From an uncultured Clostridia bacterium (GTDB lineage: Bacteria; Bacillota; Clostridia; TANB77; CAG-508): a stretch of DNA of 64,000 bases. Below the pieces are notes generated by a model. The model saw nothing but the letters and a program-made list of their open reading frames with translations, was not told the DNA's origin and ran no database searches. The DNA lies in contig CASYFC010000007.1 in assembly GCA_949482135.1 (NCBI GenBank), positions 36,922 to 100,921 on the forward strand, in the 5' to 3' direction. The translations under genes and the position numbers were made by a program. Positions 17,122 through 26,103 of the stretch are shown here, piece after piece; within the stretch, counting starts at the first letter, position 1; every line of letters begins with the position of its first letter.

Positions 17122-17841
17122 ATGGAACTAATAAGACTTCAAAAATATCTTGCAACTGCAGGAATTGCTTCACGTAGAAAATGTGAGGAGTTAATTGAAG
17201 CAAGAAAAATAAAAGTAAATGGCCAAATAGCTACTCTTGGAACAAAAATAAATCCTGAAGAAGATATAGTTGAATATAATGGAAAAGTTATAAAGCTTGA
17301 AAAGAAAAAGCATAAATACATACTACTAAATAAACCAATAGGTGTTGTAACAACAGCAGATGATCAATTTGATAGAGAAACAGTTTTAGATTTAGTAAAA
17401 GTTAAAGAGAGAGTTGTTCCTGTTGGAAGATTAGATATGTATACATCTGGAGCATTAATTCTTACTGATGATGGTGATTTTGTATATAAAGTAACTCACC
17501 CCAAACATGAAATAACAAAACAATATACAGTTACACTTTCAGGAATTGTATCAAAAGAGGATATATTAAAGCTAGAAGAAGGTGTAAAAATAGATAATTC
17601 TTATATAACAAGACCAGCCAAAGCTAGAATAATGAAAATTGATGAAGAGAAAAATATCTCTCGTGTTGAAATTACAATTCATGAGGGAAAAAATAGACAA
17701 GTAAGAAAAATGTGTGAAGCAATAGGAAAAAAAGTTGTTGCATTGCATAGAGCAAAGATTGGAAATATAGGTGTTAAAGATTTAAAATTAGGAACATGGC
17801 GATATTTAAGTGATAAAGAAGTAAAACAGATATTGAAATAA
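17122..17841 (+). CDS. RsuA/RluB-family pseudouridine synthase
   Basis: 239 residues starting one base after the preceding stop. An S4 domain (RLQKYLATAGIASRRKCEELI) is followed by the RsuA/RluB/RluE/RluF catalytic part with the active-site Asp in VGRLDMYTSGALILT, and by EGKNRQVRKMCEAIG. In most Firmicutes the member with this length is the RluB type acting on 23S rRNA. The symbol is left open because RsuA and RluF are alternatives. Confidence 0.9.
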   Translation: MELIRLQKYLATAGIASRRKCEELIEARKIKVNGQIATLGTKINPEEDIVEYNGKVIKLEKKKHKYILLNKPIGVVTTADDQFDRETVLDLVKVKERVVPVGRLDMYTSGALILTDDGDFVYKVTHPKHEITKQYTVTLSGIVSKEDILKLEEGVKIDNSYITRPAKARIMKIDEEKNISRVEITIHEGKNRQVRKMCEAIGKKVVALHRAKIGNIGVKDLKLGTWRYLSDKEVKQILK

Positions 17842-17874
17842 ATATTTAAATTAATGTACGAAAGAGGAAATGAT

Positions 17875-18342
17875 ATGGAATATCAAAAGGGGATTGAAGA
17901 AGGTTCTGTTGTAAAAGGAACTATTAAAAATATTAGAAAGTTTGGAGCATTTGTTGAAATAGAACAAGGACCTGTGGGGCTTTTACATATAGAAGATATT
18001 TCTGTTTCAAGAATAAAATCTCCAGAGGAAAGATTTTCTATTGGACAAAAGATTGATGTTATGATAAAATCAATAGACAAGCAAAACAACAAAGTTGTGT
18101 TAACATATAAAGAACTACTTGGAAATTGGGATGATAATGTAAAAGATTACAATGAAAAAACTGTTGTAGAAGGCATTGTTAAAGAACCAGATAAATTCAA
18201 AAATGGTATTTTTATTGAATTAAAACCTAATTTAGTAGGTCTTGCAGAATATAAGGAAGGCTTGGAATATGGACAAAAAGTAAATGTCTATATTAAAAAA
18301 ATTATTAAAGACAGAAAGAAAATAAAACTTTTAATTGTCTAA
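17875..18342 (+). CDS. S1 RNA-binding domain protein
   Basis: 155 residues. The first S1 domain is clear (GSVVKGTIKNIRKFGAFVEI, GLLHIEDIS, IGQKIDVMIKSID, about 8-80). A second, weaker S1-like OB fold (about 98-155) begins TVVEGIVKEPDKFKNGIFIE and ends IKKIIKDRKKIKLLIV. It probably binds RNA or the ribosome. ATG 17875 is used because AGAGG lies just upstream. It closes the rRNA-modification cluster. Confidence 0.8.
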   Translation: MEYQKGIEEGSVVKGTIKNIRKFGAFVEIEQGPVGLLHIEDISVSRIKSPEERFSIGQKIDVMIKSIDKQNNKVVLTYKELLGNWDDNVKDYNEKTVVEGIVKEPDKFKNGIFIELKPNLVGLAEYKEGLEYGQKVNVYIKKIIKDRKKIKLLIV

Positions 18343-18362
18343 AAAAGGGAGGTTATTTAAAA

Positions 18363-19298
18363 ATGGTAGAAGATCAAGAAATTAAAACTACCGTTTCTCC
18401 ATTCGCTATTAGAGAGGGAGAAATAAAAACATTTGATGGCAAGGATGGATATGTATCAATAAATCAAATTATCCATAAAATTAACCTTGGTCATATTACA
18501 GATGTACATTTCAAAATACTAGATTTAGTAAATGAATTTGAATTTTTAACTTCAAGACAAATTTATCAGATACTAAAGTTTAAAGGAGAAGATATTAAGT
18601 CTCAAGACAAACTAAATACAAAATTAGAACAACTAGTAAAAACAAAAATTTTAACTAGATATTACTTTACTTCAGAAGAGGGAAAAGGAATATATAGAGT
18701 TTATTGTATGGAAAAAATGGGTAAATATTTACTTAATTCTAAAGAAGTAGAATGTAAATGGCAACCTACTGATAATACAAAACCAGTAGCTTTAATGAAA
18801 AAAAGATTAGCAGGAAATCAAGTAATTATTGCATATATGAGAAAATCTAAAAACTTTAATGGATATAAAGTAAAAACTGCAATTACAGCTAAAATGAATG
18901 GAAAAGCTTTTAAAGGACATGGAGAAGTAAGAATAGCCAAAGCAGGAAAAGCTTTAAGCCTAATATTTGAATGTGTAAGAAGAGAAGATGATTGGAAAAC
19001 AAAATTTGTAGATAGAATGAGATTATACAAAGACTTTTTAGAAAACTTTGTTCAATTTGATTCAGGATTTGAAGCAAGACCACAATTAATTCTAGTTTGT
19101 GAAGACGATAAACATATGGTAGAAACATTTAAAGAAGTTGTAAGAAACGGATTACAATTTGAAAAAATAAAGGTATATTATACTACAGATTTAAAACAAA
19201 ACGCAGATTCTCTTGATAAATCATTAACAGAATTTACTAAAAATGAAACAACAGGGAAATTTGAAGCTAAGAATATTGAATTTAAAATATTAGAGTAA
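18363..19298 (+). CDS. Replication-relaxation-like protein
   Basis: 311 residues. The N-terminal 120 residues look like tandem winged-helix motifs (ILDLVNEFEFLTSRQIYQIL, then a second with LVKTKILTRYYF...GIYRVYCMEKMGKYLL). The rest is a mixed alpha/beta domain with LIFECVRREDDWKTKFVDR. The layout matches the replication-relaxation family known from plasmids and conjugative elements, where members bind DNA. Here it has core codon use and is convergent with a VirD4/TraG-like ATPase, suggesting a domesticated pair. The family assignment is by eye and moderate. Confidence 0.6.
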   Translation: MVEDQEIKTTVSPFAIREGEIKTFDGKDGYVSINQIIHKINLGHITDVHFKILDLVNEFEFLTSRQIYQILKFKGEDIKSQDKLNTKLEQLVKTKILTRYYFTSEEGKGIYRVYCMEKMGKYLLNSKEVECKWQPTDNTKPVALMKKRLAGNQVIIAYMRKSKNFNGYKVKTAITAKMNGKAFKGHGEVRIAKAGKALSLIFECVRREDDWKTKFVDRMRLYKDFLENFVQFDSGFEARPQLILVCEDDKHMVETFKEVVRNGLQFEKIKVYYTTDLKQNADSLDKSLTEFTKNETTGKFEAKNIEFKILE

Positions 19299-19303
19299 TA
19301 AGA

Positions 19304-19335
19304 AAGGACTTAGTTTTTACTAAGTCCTTAAATTT
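19304..19335. terminator. Bidirectional terminator between convergent genes
   Basis: 11-bp stem AAGGACTTAGT (19304-19314) with ACTAAGTCCTT (19319-19329), TTTT loop, A/T-rich flanks on both sides. Confidence 0.8.
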
Positions 19336-21674
19336 TATTTTTTATTGTTATTATTTGAGTTGTAAGATGTTATTGCATCTTCATTATTAAATCTATATGG
19401 GCTATCAGATTGGTTCATTTGAATTGGATCCATATCATTTGGATTGTTTGGTTTACCATTAAAGTTTATATGTTTTAAATCGAATCTGTTATCTGTTGAT
19501 TCAGTATCTGAACTTTCATTAGATACTGAAGAGCCTTTTGCAAATCTACTAAAATTATATGTTTTTATTTTTTGTTTTTCTTTATATCTTGATTCTAAGA
19601 AGTCTATTTTTGCTTGACCAATTAAGCTCTTTCCTTTTAAATCTTTAGTTTTATAAATTACATATTTGAATTTTAAAGACTGAACTTTACCAGCTTTATA
19701 ATAAGGAATCCATGCCCATTTGATACCTTTATAGTTATCATCATATTTTCCTTGATCAGTATGGTAGTCATGTGTGAATGTCCAACGTCTTTTTTCTCCA
19801 AGTTCTTTTTCCCACCACTCATTATCTTCTGGTGTGTTGTTACCAAATACAACTTTTGTTGTACAGTTTGCTAAAATTGTTTGTCTATAGTTTTCACCAT
19901 TAACTGTACCAAATTGAGATAAGTTTTGAGAAGATATAATAGTTCCAACTCTGTATTTTCTATATAAAGTGAATATATCTTCAGTTGCTTTACAAACAAA
20001 TGGAGGGAATTCATCAATATATAAGAAATGAGGAATTCTATTATTTTCATTACCTGGTCTAGATAAAACAGATTGTTGCATTAATAGTAGGAAGAATAGA
20101 CCAAAGGCTTTATGAACAGCAGCTCCTAAATCTCCTCTACGTGTACATACGAAAGTAACTGCACCATTTTCTAAAGCTTTATCATAATTAACATTATTTG
20201 TTCTATTACATAATATATTTCTAACTCCAGGATATCTAAGAAGATTTTCAAGTTGTGCTGCAGATGCTTGTAAATATTTTTCTGTTTCAGCAATATTTGA
20301 TGCATCTTTATAGAATGTTTTCTTAAAATATCCTAATTGAATTCTATATTTTTCTGCAAGATCAGGGAAGGATTTCATTTGTTCAGCCATTTCTTCAATT
20401 AGGCTGAAATCATTTAATAAGTCTAATAAATCTTCTAAGTTTGGTAGTAATCCATCATGTAATCTTGGATAAGTTTCTTTTAATAGTAAAACTAAATTTT
20501 CTATTGCTTGAGTTACTATATTTCTCATAAAAGATTCATCTTGTGTTGAATATTCAGAAAAGTACATTCTTTTTAATATAGAAGATATAGCAATTGATGT
20601 TTTTATTGGATCCTCATAAGTAAATGGGTTTAAACCAATAGATGCATTATCATTAGGATCTATTATATTATATTTTACTCCAAAGTTTTCAGCAATATCA
20701 ATAACATGAGAAATTGATTCGTGATCTGGAGCTAAATATGTAATACCTAAATTTTTATAAACAGATTTTTCTCCATTGTATTGGTAAAGTAATTTTGAAA
20801 AATAGGTTTTAAATACTTTTTCTCTACCACTTACAGGTGTAAGCATATTTAGTGTAAAGTTTTCATTTATAAATTCATTAGAATAAGGTGAATTCAAAGT
20901 TGCTATATTTGTTTTTAATGCTGTAAAACCTAATTCTTTTGCCGATTCTTTTAGGAAGTGCTTTTTCTCAATATCTCTAGCAATCATTGGTTCAAACATC
21001 ATAGATGTTTTACCAGAACCAGATACACCAACAATTAAAGTTGCTTCGAATCTTCTTGTTTCTGGTGTTTTTATTGCTTTACCAGTTTCTCTATCTTTAC
21101 ATAGGAACATTTCACAAGTATAAGGACCCATACCAATAGATTTATCTGATAAATCTATACCAGTATAATCCCAAATTGATTCTTTAATAAATAATGTATC
21201 ATCAATTTTTGTATATAACCATTTAAATAATGGAAAGAATGTACAAACAGGAATGTACCATGCAAATGCTGAAAAGGCAGGTTTTATCAAATCCATAAAT
21301 TCAGTTATTATGTGAGAATAGTTTGGTACTGAAAATAACATAAGCCATCCAAGTTGATTAATCCATTGTACAACCATTGATACTACAACTATGTATAAAA
21401 TTATAGTATATGTATAGAAAAATTGTAATTTTGTATTTTTATCTTCAACAAACTTTGAGGATGGTGAAAAATAGAAAGCAAAAACTACACAAGCCATTGC
21501 AGCAGTATATTTTATTGGTCCCCAATATGACACAGAAATACCCGAGAACATTATAAATAGAATCTCGGAAATTCTATCTATAGTGATATATACCGAAATT
21601 AATGTTAATACATAAGTTGCAAAGGTATTTCTATCAGTTTTTAATTTCTTTAAAAACATATCTATATATTTCAT
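19335..21674 (-). CDS. VirD4/TraG-like coupling ATPase, orphan
   Basis: 779 residues. Four hydrophobic helices occupy about 15-165. An AAA+/FtsK-like motor domain follows: Walker A IVGVSGSGKTSMMFEP (about 213), Walker B HFLYIDEFPPF (about 560), and RVGTIISSQNLSQFG near 585. The tail is Ser/Asn-rich and disordered (about 705-779). This is the plan of type IV secretion coupling proteins, which feed DNA or proteins to a membrane channel. No relaxase, VirB4 or other mating-pore gene is nearby, and the codons are those of the core, so it is not a recent conjugative insert. The substrate is unknown. Confidence 0.8.
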   Translation of the reverse strand: MKYIDMFLKKLKTDRNTFATYVLTLISVYITIDRISEILFIMFSGISVSYWGPIKYTAAMACVVFAFYFSPSSKFVEDKNTKLQFFYTYTIILYIVVVSMVVQWINQLGWLMLFSVPNYSHIITEFMDLIKPAFSAFAWYIPVCTFFPLFKWLYTKIDDTLFIKESIWDYTGIDLSDKSIGMGPYTCEMFLCKDRETGKAIKTPETRRFEATLIVGVSGSGKTSMMFEPMIARDIEKKHFLKESAKELGFTALKTNIATLNSPYSNEFINENFTLNMLTPVSGREKVFKTYFSKLLYQYNGEKSVYKNLGITYLAPDHESISHVIDIAENFGVKYNIIDPNDNASIGLNPFTYEDPIKTSIAISSILKRMYFSEYSTQDESFMRNIVTQAIENLVLLLKETYPRLHDGLLPNLEDLLDLLNDFSLIEEMAEQMKSFPDLAEKYRIQLGYFKKTFYKDASNIAETEKYLQASAAQLENLLRYPGVRNILCNRTNNVNYDKALENGAVTFVCTRRGDLGAAVHKAFGLFFLLLMQQSVLSRPGNENNRIPHFLYIDEFPPFVCKATEDIFTLYRKYRVGTIISSQNLSQFGTVNGENYRQTILANCTTKVVFGNNTPEDNEWWEKELGEKRRWTFTHDYHTDQGKYDDNYKGIKWAWIPYYKAGKVQSLKFKYVIYKTKDLKGKSLIGQAKIDFLESRYKEKQKIKTYNFSRFAKGSSVSNESSDTESTDNRFDLKHINFNGKPNNPNDMDPIQMNQSDSPYRFNNEDAITSYNSNNNNKK

Positions 21675-21712
21675 AAAAATCTATCCCTTTTATAACAAAA
21701 TTATACATCTTT

Positions 21713-21741
21713 ATTATCTTACAAAATACGAAAAAAATCAA
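21713..21741 (-). promoter_or_regulatory. Promoter of the VirD4-like gene
   Basis: Minus strand: TTGATT (21736-21741), 17-nt spacer, GATAAT (21713-21718), about 40 nt before the start codon. Confidence 0.6.
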
Positions 21742-21851
21742 GTCTTTTCACGAAAAAAGCTTGTAAAATTGGCAAAAAATATCTTAAGCATATAAATTCA
21801 ACTTGGATAATACAATTTATTATTAAAATTTATAAAGATAGGATAATTAAT

Positions 21852-23420
21852 ATGAAAATAAATAAATTTTTAGAAGGCGTATTTTCTTTAATAATTTCTC
21901 AAATTTTTATAAAGATATTCGGTGTTGCATATAGCTTATATTTAACTAATAAAACAGGTTTTGGAGATCAAGGAAATGCGATATATATGAGTGGCTATCA
22001 AATATATGCACTTCTTCTTACAGTTTCTTCTATAGGGGTTCCAAATGCAATATCAAAATTAATTTCAGAAAAGAATTCTATTGGAGACTATAAAAATGAA
22101 AATAGAATATTAAAAGTAGCAATTTTAATTTTTTCTTCTGTTGGCTTTATTGGAAGTTTATGCATTTTTTTATTTTCGCAATACATATCCGAAAACATTG
22201 TACAGATTCCAGAAGCTAATTTAAGTTTAAGGATTTTATCTCCAGCAATATTTTTTGTTTCAATAATTTCTGTTATGAGAGGCTATTTTAATGGAAAGGG
22301 AAAGATATATATAACTGCAAAATCTCAGTTTTATGAGCAGGTTGCAAAATCTATAATTACAATTGTTTTAGTAGAAATAACTTCAAAAACATCAAATTAT
22401 AATACAGAAGCAATGACCGCTGTTGCAAATTTATCAACTACTTTAGCTACATTTTATAGTCTAATATACATATACATAAAATATATAAATGAAAAAGAGA
22501 TAGAAATAGGAAATGAATTTTATAAAGAAAGAATTTTAAGAATTGTTAGAAAGATTTTGTTTATATCTATTCCAATAACAATAAGTTCTTTAGTAGGTAA
22601 TTTAGGAAAAAACATAGATTCAATAACAATAGTAAGATTATTAAAAAATATAGTAGGAGAGGAGAATGCCAAAAGAAGATATGGAATTTTGAGTTCTAAA
22701 GTAGATATATTAGTCGCATTGCCACTTTCATTTAATGTAGCATTTTCAACAGCATTAGTTCCTGAAATTTCAGAAAAGAAAGCAAAAAATGATTTGGATG
22801 GCATTGTAAATAAAATAAATTTTTCTTTTTACAGTACATTTTTAATTGGAATTCCATGTACTTTTGGAATGTATTTTTATTCACAAAGAATATTTAAATT
22901 GCTTTTTCCTAATGCTATTCAAGGATATCAATTATTATCTTTGGCATCTTTTAGTATAGTTTTTGCATTATTGATACAAACTATAAGCGGAATTCTTCAA
23001 GGATTTGGAAAAACAAAAGTGCTTCTAATATCATCAATAATAGGAATAATTATAAAAACAATTTTAAATTTTATTTTAATTCCTATTCCAGAAATTTATG
23101 AAAATGGAGCAATTATAGGGAATATAATTTCTAATATAATATCATTTATTATATTATATATATCTTTAAAAAAATGCATAAATTTAGAGGAAAGTTTGCT
23201 AAAACATTCTATAAAACCAATTATTGCAAGTATAATAATGATTTTTATTTCGAATAAGTTATATTTCTATTTTCTTATCTTAAAACTACCAGAAACCTTT
23301 TGCATAATATTATCAATTATAGTGGCAATAATAGTTTATTTTATTAGTATATTAGGATTTAATTTTAAAAATATTAAAAAAATTATAAAAATAAAAATGC
23401 TTAAACCCCTTGAAAAATAA
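21852..23420 (+). CDS. SpoVB/MurJ-type polysaccharide flippase
   Basis: 522 residues with about 14 membrane helices, in the MATE/MOP (MVF) flippase fold. The N-terminus FLEGVFSLIISQIFIKIFGVAYSLYL and the segments VSSIGVPNAISKLISEKN and SVMRGYFNGKGKIYITAKSQ are typical of stage V sporulation protein B and related lipid-II or wall-precursor flippases of Clostridia. The spoVA operon elsewhere in the window fits a sporulation role, but a vegetative flippase is equally possible. Confidence 0.85.
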   Translation: MKINKFLEGVFSLIISQIFIKIFGVAYSLYLTNKTGFGDQGNAIYMSGYQIYALLLTVSSIGVPNAISKLISEKNSIGDYKNENRILKVAILIFSSVGFIGSLCIFLFSQYISENIVQIPEANLSLRILSPAIFFVSIISVMRGYFNGKGKIYITAKSQFYEQVAKSIITIVLVEITSKTSNYNTEAMTAVANLSTTLATFYSLIYIYIKYINEKEIEIGNEFYKERILRIVRKILFISIPITISSLVGNLGKNIDSITIVRLLKNIVGEENAKRRYGILSSKVDILVALPLSFNVAFSTALVPEISEKKAKNDLDGIVNKINFSFYSTFLIGIPCTFGMYFYSQRIFKLLFPNAIQGYQLLSLASFSIVFALLIQTISGILQGFGKTKVLLISSIIGIIIKTILNFILIPIPEIYENGAIIGNIISNIISFIILYISLKKCINLEESLLKHSIKPIIASIIMIFISNKLYFYFLILKLPETFCIILSIIVAIIVYFISILGFNFKNIKKIIKIKMLKPLEK

Positions 23421-23572
23421 AGTGTTTGGGGGATGTACCTTTTGAAATGCTTGAAAAATAAAGGTTTTTTCTAAAAAAAGAAGGATTTTAGCTTATTTTG
23501 GCGAATAAAAATATTGTAGAACAAAATAATAGATATTCTACATAACTTAAATCTATTAGGAGGGAAATTTAA

Positions 23573-23848
23573 ATGAACAAAGCTGAATTAGTAGCAGCAG
23601 TAGCTGCAAAAACAGGAGAAACAAAAAAATCTGCAGAAGAAGCTGTAAACGCATTTGTAGACGTTGTTACAGAATCTTTAACAAAAGGAGATAAAGTTCA
23701 ATTAGTTGGATTTGGATCTTTTGAAGTAAGAAAAAGAGCTGCTAGAAAAGGAAGAAATCCACAAACTAAAGAAGAAATAAAAATACCAGCATCAAAAGCT
23801 CCAGTATTCAAAGCTGGAAAAGCTTTAAAAGATGTTGTTAACAACTAA
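23573..23848 (+). CDS. hup: HU family DNA-binding protein
   Basis: 91 residues of canonical [21 protein letters not shown] at the start and [20 protein letters not shown] forming the DNA-binding beta arm, which keeps the intercalating RNPQT segment. HU dimers bend and compact DNA in the nucleoid. SD AGGAGGG precedes the ATG. Optimised codons suggest high expression. A clear terminator follows, so it is monocistronic. Confidence 0.97.
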   Translation: MNKAELVAAVAAKTGETKKSAEEAVNAFVDVVTESLTKGDKVQLVGFGSFEVRKRAARKGRNPQTKEEIKIPASKAPVFKAGKALKDVVNN

Positions 23849-23876
23849 TAAGATTCTTAATTTTATTAAATAGAAG

Positions 23877-23907
23877 AAGATACGATTTTTGGTCGTATCT
23901 TTTTTTT
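23877..23907 (+). terminator. Terminator of hup
   Basis: Stem AAGATACGA (23877-23885) with TCGTATCTT (23893-23901), then seven T. Confidence 0.9.
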
Positions 23908-23948
23908 GTGTGTATTAAAATTGTATCTAAAATGTAATATAAATGATT

Positions 23949-23977
23949 TTGAAAAAAAATATTATTAATAATATAAT
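23949..23977 (+). promoter_or_regulatory. Promoter of the two-gene unit 24018-25089
   Basis: TTGAAA (23949-23954), 17-nt spacer, TATAAT (23972-23977). Confidence 0.7.
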
Positions 23978-24017
23978 TAAAATGAAAAATTACAAAAGAT
24001 AATAGGAGGGACTGCAC

Positions 24018-24458
24018 TTGGAACAGTTTGAGGTTATATTTTTAGATGATGATAGAAAAACAGTTTTAGATCATCAAATGGTTAATGAAGGGCAACCTGT
24101 TAAATATAGTGGACAAATGCCAACAAAAGAACCAACAAATGGAATGTCATATACATTTATTGGTTGGATTGGTGAAGAAAAAATGGAAGCTGTTAGTGAA
24201 AGATTAGTATTAATAGCTAAATATTCAGCTGAGACTATTTCAGCAACAAAGGATGAAAATGCATTATTACAAGCATCTTTAGAAAATGCTGAAAATACAA
24301 ATTTAAATGCGACAATTGAGGCTGGTCAAAAAGTTTCAGAGCAACAAAAAGCTTTAGCTAAAGATACAAGAACAGCAGAACAAATTGTTAATGAAGTTTT
24401 AGAAAATGGAAAAGCTGAGATTGGTCAAGAAGCCAATAAAGATAATATAGAAAGATAA
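24018..24458 (+). CDS. Cytoplasmic protein with an InlB B-repeat-like domain
   Basis: 146 residues, TTG start seven nt after SD GGAGGG. Residues about 3-70 match the beta-grasp Flg_new/InlB B-repeat pattern (FEVIFLDDDRKTVLDHQMV, then YTFIGWIGEEK and LIAKYSAE). That module is normally found in surface proteins, but there is no signal peptide here. The remainder is an Ala/Glu/Gln-rich helix, probably coiled coil (about 75-146). It is the first gene of a two-gene unit with 24487-25089. Function unknown. Confidence 0.65.
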   Translation: MEQFEVIFLDDDRKTVLDHQMVNEGQPVKYSGQMPTKEPTNGMSYTFIGWIGEEKMEAVSERLVLIAKYSAETISATKDENALLQASLENAENTNLNATIEAGQKVSEQQKALAKDTRTAEQIVNEVLENGKAEIGQEANKDNIER

Positions 24459-24486
24459 TACTAAAGAAAGATATGGAGGATTACAA

Positions 24487-25089
24487 ATGAGTGTTGTAAT
24501 TACATTAGAAGATATTCAAGCATATGCAGAAGTTGATTATATTATACATCACATGAATCAAAGATATATAGATAAAGTTCCACCCAAAATGATAGAATTT
24601 TTTGAAAGTTATAAGGATCCAAATCATGAAATTCATATAAATCCTTATGTTCCACTTCAAAATCAAGGTTTGAAAAGATATACATTAGAAATTATTGCTT
24701 TGTTACATTTAAAATATTGGTGCGAAGATGAAAAAAGAAAACAGGAACTATACAATATAATGCTTAGTAATCAACATAAATTAGAAGAGCAAATGAGAGA
24801 AAAATATAGTGTAGAAAAATTGTTTGATAATGCATCTGCAACAGTTGTAACCAATGAAGAAGATTTAGAAAAACAAGATTTTTCAAAACCTAGAGCTGTA
24901 CAAAGATATGAACAATATACTCAAAATAATCCTGATATTCAAGATTATACAGATGTAGCCTATGAGGATACATCAAGTACAGATACATATTATTCAAAAA
25001 ATTTACCAGTAAATGAAAGTACAACACCAGTAGGAATTTTTCAAAAGATAAAAAATAAATTTCTTTCTATATTCAGTAAAACAAAATAA
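24487..25089 (+). CDS. Unknown protein, 200 aa
   Basis: No signal peptide. The helical N-terminal half (about 1-115) has the segment YTLEIIALLHLKYWCEDEKRKQEL. A low-complexity Asp/Tyr/Thr/Gln-rich linker (about 125-180) follows, and a basic amphipathic C-terminus (IFQKIKNKFLSIFSKTK) could attach to membrane or nucleic acid. It lies 28 nt after the InlB-repeat-like gene with SD GGAGG, so they are probably coexpressed. Family not recognised. Confidence 0.65.
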   Translation: MSVVITLEDIQAYAEVDYIIHHMNQRYIDKVPPKMIEFFESYKDPNHEIHINPYVPLQNQGLKRYTLEIIALLHLKYWCEDEKRKQELYNIMLSNQHKLEEQMREKYSVEKLFDNASATVVTNEEDLEKQDFSKPRAVQRYEQYTQNNPDIQDYTDVAYEDTSSTDTYYSKNLPVNESTTPVGIFQKIKNKFLSIFSKTK

Positions 25090-25100
25090 TATATAATATT

Positions 25101-25127
25101 AAACCTCTTTATCAAGAGGTTTTTAAT
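25101..25127 (+). terminator. Terminator before the infC operon
   Basis: Stem AAACCTCTT (25101-25109) with AAGAGGTTT (25114-25122), then TTAATTTTTTT. Confidence 0.85.
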
Positions 25128-25155
25128 TTTTTTATTAATAAATATAATAAAAATC

Positions 25156-25184
25156 TTGACAAAAGTTTCAAAAAGTAGTATATT
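25156..25184 (+). promoter_or_regulatory. Promoter of infC-rpmI-rplT
   Basis: TTGACA (25156-25161), 17-nt spacer, TATATT (25179-25184); transcription would start near 25191. Confidence 0.85.
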
Positions 25185-25190
25185 ATTTAT

Positions 25191-25320
25191 GTTTTAAGAA
25201 GAAGTATCCACTTCTCACCTTATCTTAAGTGTGAGCATAAGGTTAAATTTCAATAATATAATGGAATTTAGTATGTGGATTTGGCTTTTTAAAATAAGTC
25301 AAATTTTTTTTTTGGAGGTG
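25191..25320 (+). promoter_or_regulatory. infC leader with attenuator (L20-leader type)
   Basis: A leader of about 130 nt. ACCTTAT (25217-25223) pairs with ATAAGGT further on. ATCCAC (25206-25211) can pair with GTGGAT (25275-25280), which overlaps the left arm of a terminator stem (ATTTGGCTT 25279-25287 with AAGTCAAAT 25296-25304) followed by ten T. The SD GGAGGTG (25314-25320) comes directly after the T-run. These alternative pairings are what the L20-responsive leaders of Firmicutes show, in which ribosomal protein L20 represses the operon. Confidence 0.8.
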
Positions 25321-25327
25321 TTTTACT

Positions 25328-25837
25328 ATTAAACAAGAATTGCCTATAAACGGACAAATTAGAGAAAAAGAGGTTCAATTAATTGGTGCAGAAGGAGAAA
25401 AAATAGGTATTGTTCCTATTGAAAAAGCATTAGAATATGCTGAAGAAAAAAACTTAGATTTAGTTTTAGTTGCTCCTAATAGCAAACCAGTAGTTTGTAA
25501 ATTAATGAATTATGGAAAATACAAATTTGAACAAGCTAAAAAAGAAAAAGAGTCTAGAAAAAATCAGAAAACTGTTGAATTAAAAGAAATTAGAGTTACA
25601 CCAAATATTGGTGATCATGATTTTTCTTTTAAAAGTAAGAATGCTAGAACTTTTTTAGAATCTGGTAATAAAGTTAAATTTACAGTTAGATTCAGAGGAA
25701 GAGAGCTAAATAATACAAAAGCAGGAGAAATTGTTTTAAATAAGTTTGTAGAAGACTTATCAGACATATCAACAGTTGAGAAAAAGCCATTCTTAGAAGG
25801 TAAAACAATGTTTGTAATTTTAACAAAAAAAATATAA
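25328..25837 (+). CDS. infC: Translation initiation factor IF-3, AUU start
   Basis: 169 residues. IF-3 binds the 30S subunit and checks the initiator codon. Motifs: INGQIREKEVQLIG, LVLVAPNSKPVVCKLMNYGK, then the C-terminal domain with IRVTPNIGDHDFSFKSKN and VKFTVRFRGRE. The start is taken as ATT 25328: it lies seven nt after SD GGAGGTG and restores the normal N-terminus. TTG 25340 would be 19 nt from the SD. Rare AUU starts in infC are a known autoregulatory device, since IF-3 itself discriminates against them. Confidence 0.93.
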   Translation: MKQELPINGQIREKEVQLIGAEGEKIGIVPIEKALEYAEEKNLDLVLVAPNSKPVVCKLMNYGKYKFEQAKKEKESRKNQKTVELKEIRVTPNIGDHDFSFKSKNARTFLESGNKVKFTVRFRGRELNNTKAGEIVLNKFVEDLSDISTVEKKPFLEGKTMFVILTKKI

Positions 25838-25866
25838 TAAATTAAAAAATGAAGGGAGATTTCAAA

Positions 25867-26070
25867 ATGCCAAAATTAAAAACAAATAAAGCTGCAAAGA
25901 AAAGATATTCTTACACAGCTACAGACAAAGTTAAAAGAACAAAAGCTAATAGAAGACATCGTTTAGCAACAAAAACAACAAGACAAAAGAAATCAGGAAA
26001 AATCCAAGATGCATACGCAGACAAAACTGTAGTAGCAGGAATTAAAAAATTATTACCATATGGTAACTAG
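25867..26070 (+). CDS. rpmI: 50S ribosomal protein L35
   Basis: 67 residues of canonical L35, beginning PKLKTNKAAKKRY and ending KKLLPYGN. The basic composition and length are typical. ATG 25867 is used after SD AAGGGAG. Second gene of the infC operon, under the L20-type leader. Confidence 0.97.
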   Translation: MPKLKTNKAAKKRYSYTATDKVKRTKANRRHRLATKTTRQKKSGKIQDAYADKTVVAGIKKLLPYGN

Positions 26071-26103
26071 AATGAAATTTAGAATAGAAGGAGTTGAAAA
26101 TAA

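Noticed and set aside
23410-23463. Direct repeat TTGAAAAATAAAG after the flippase gene
   Set aside because: Only 13 bases in very AT-rich DNA with no further copies in the window; a chance or slippage duplication.
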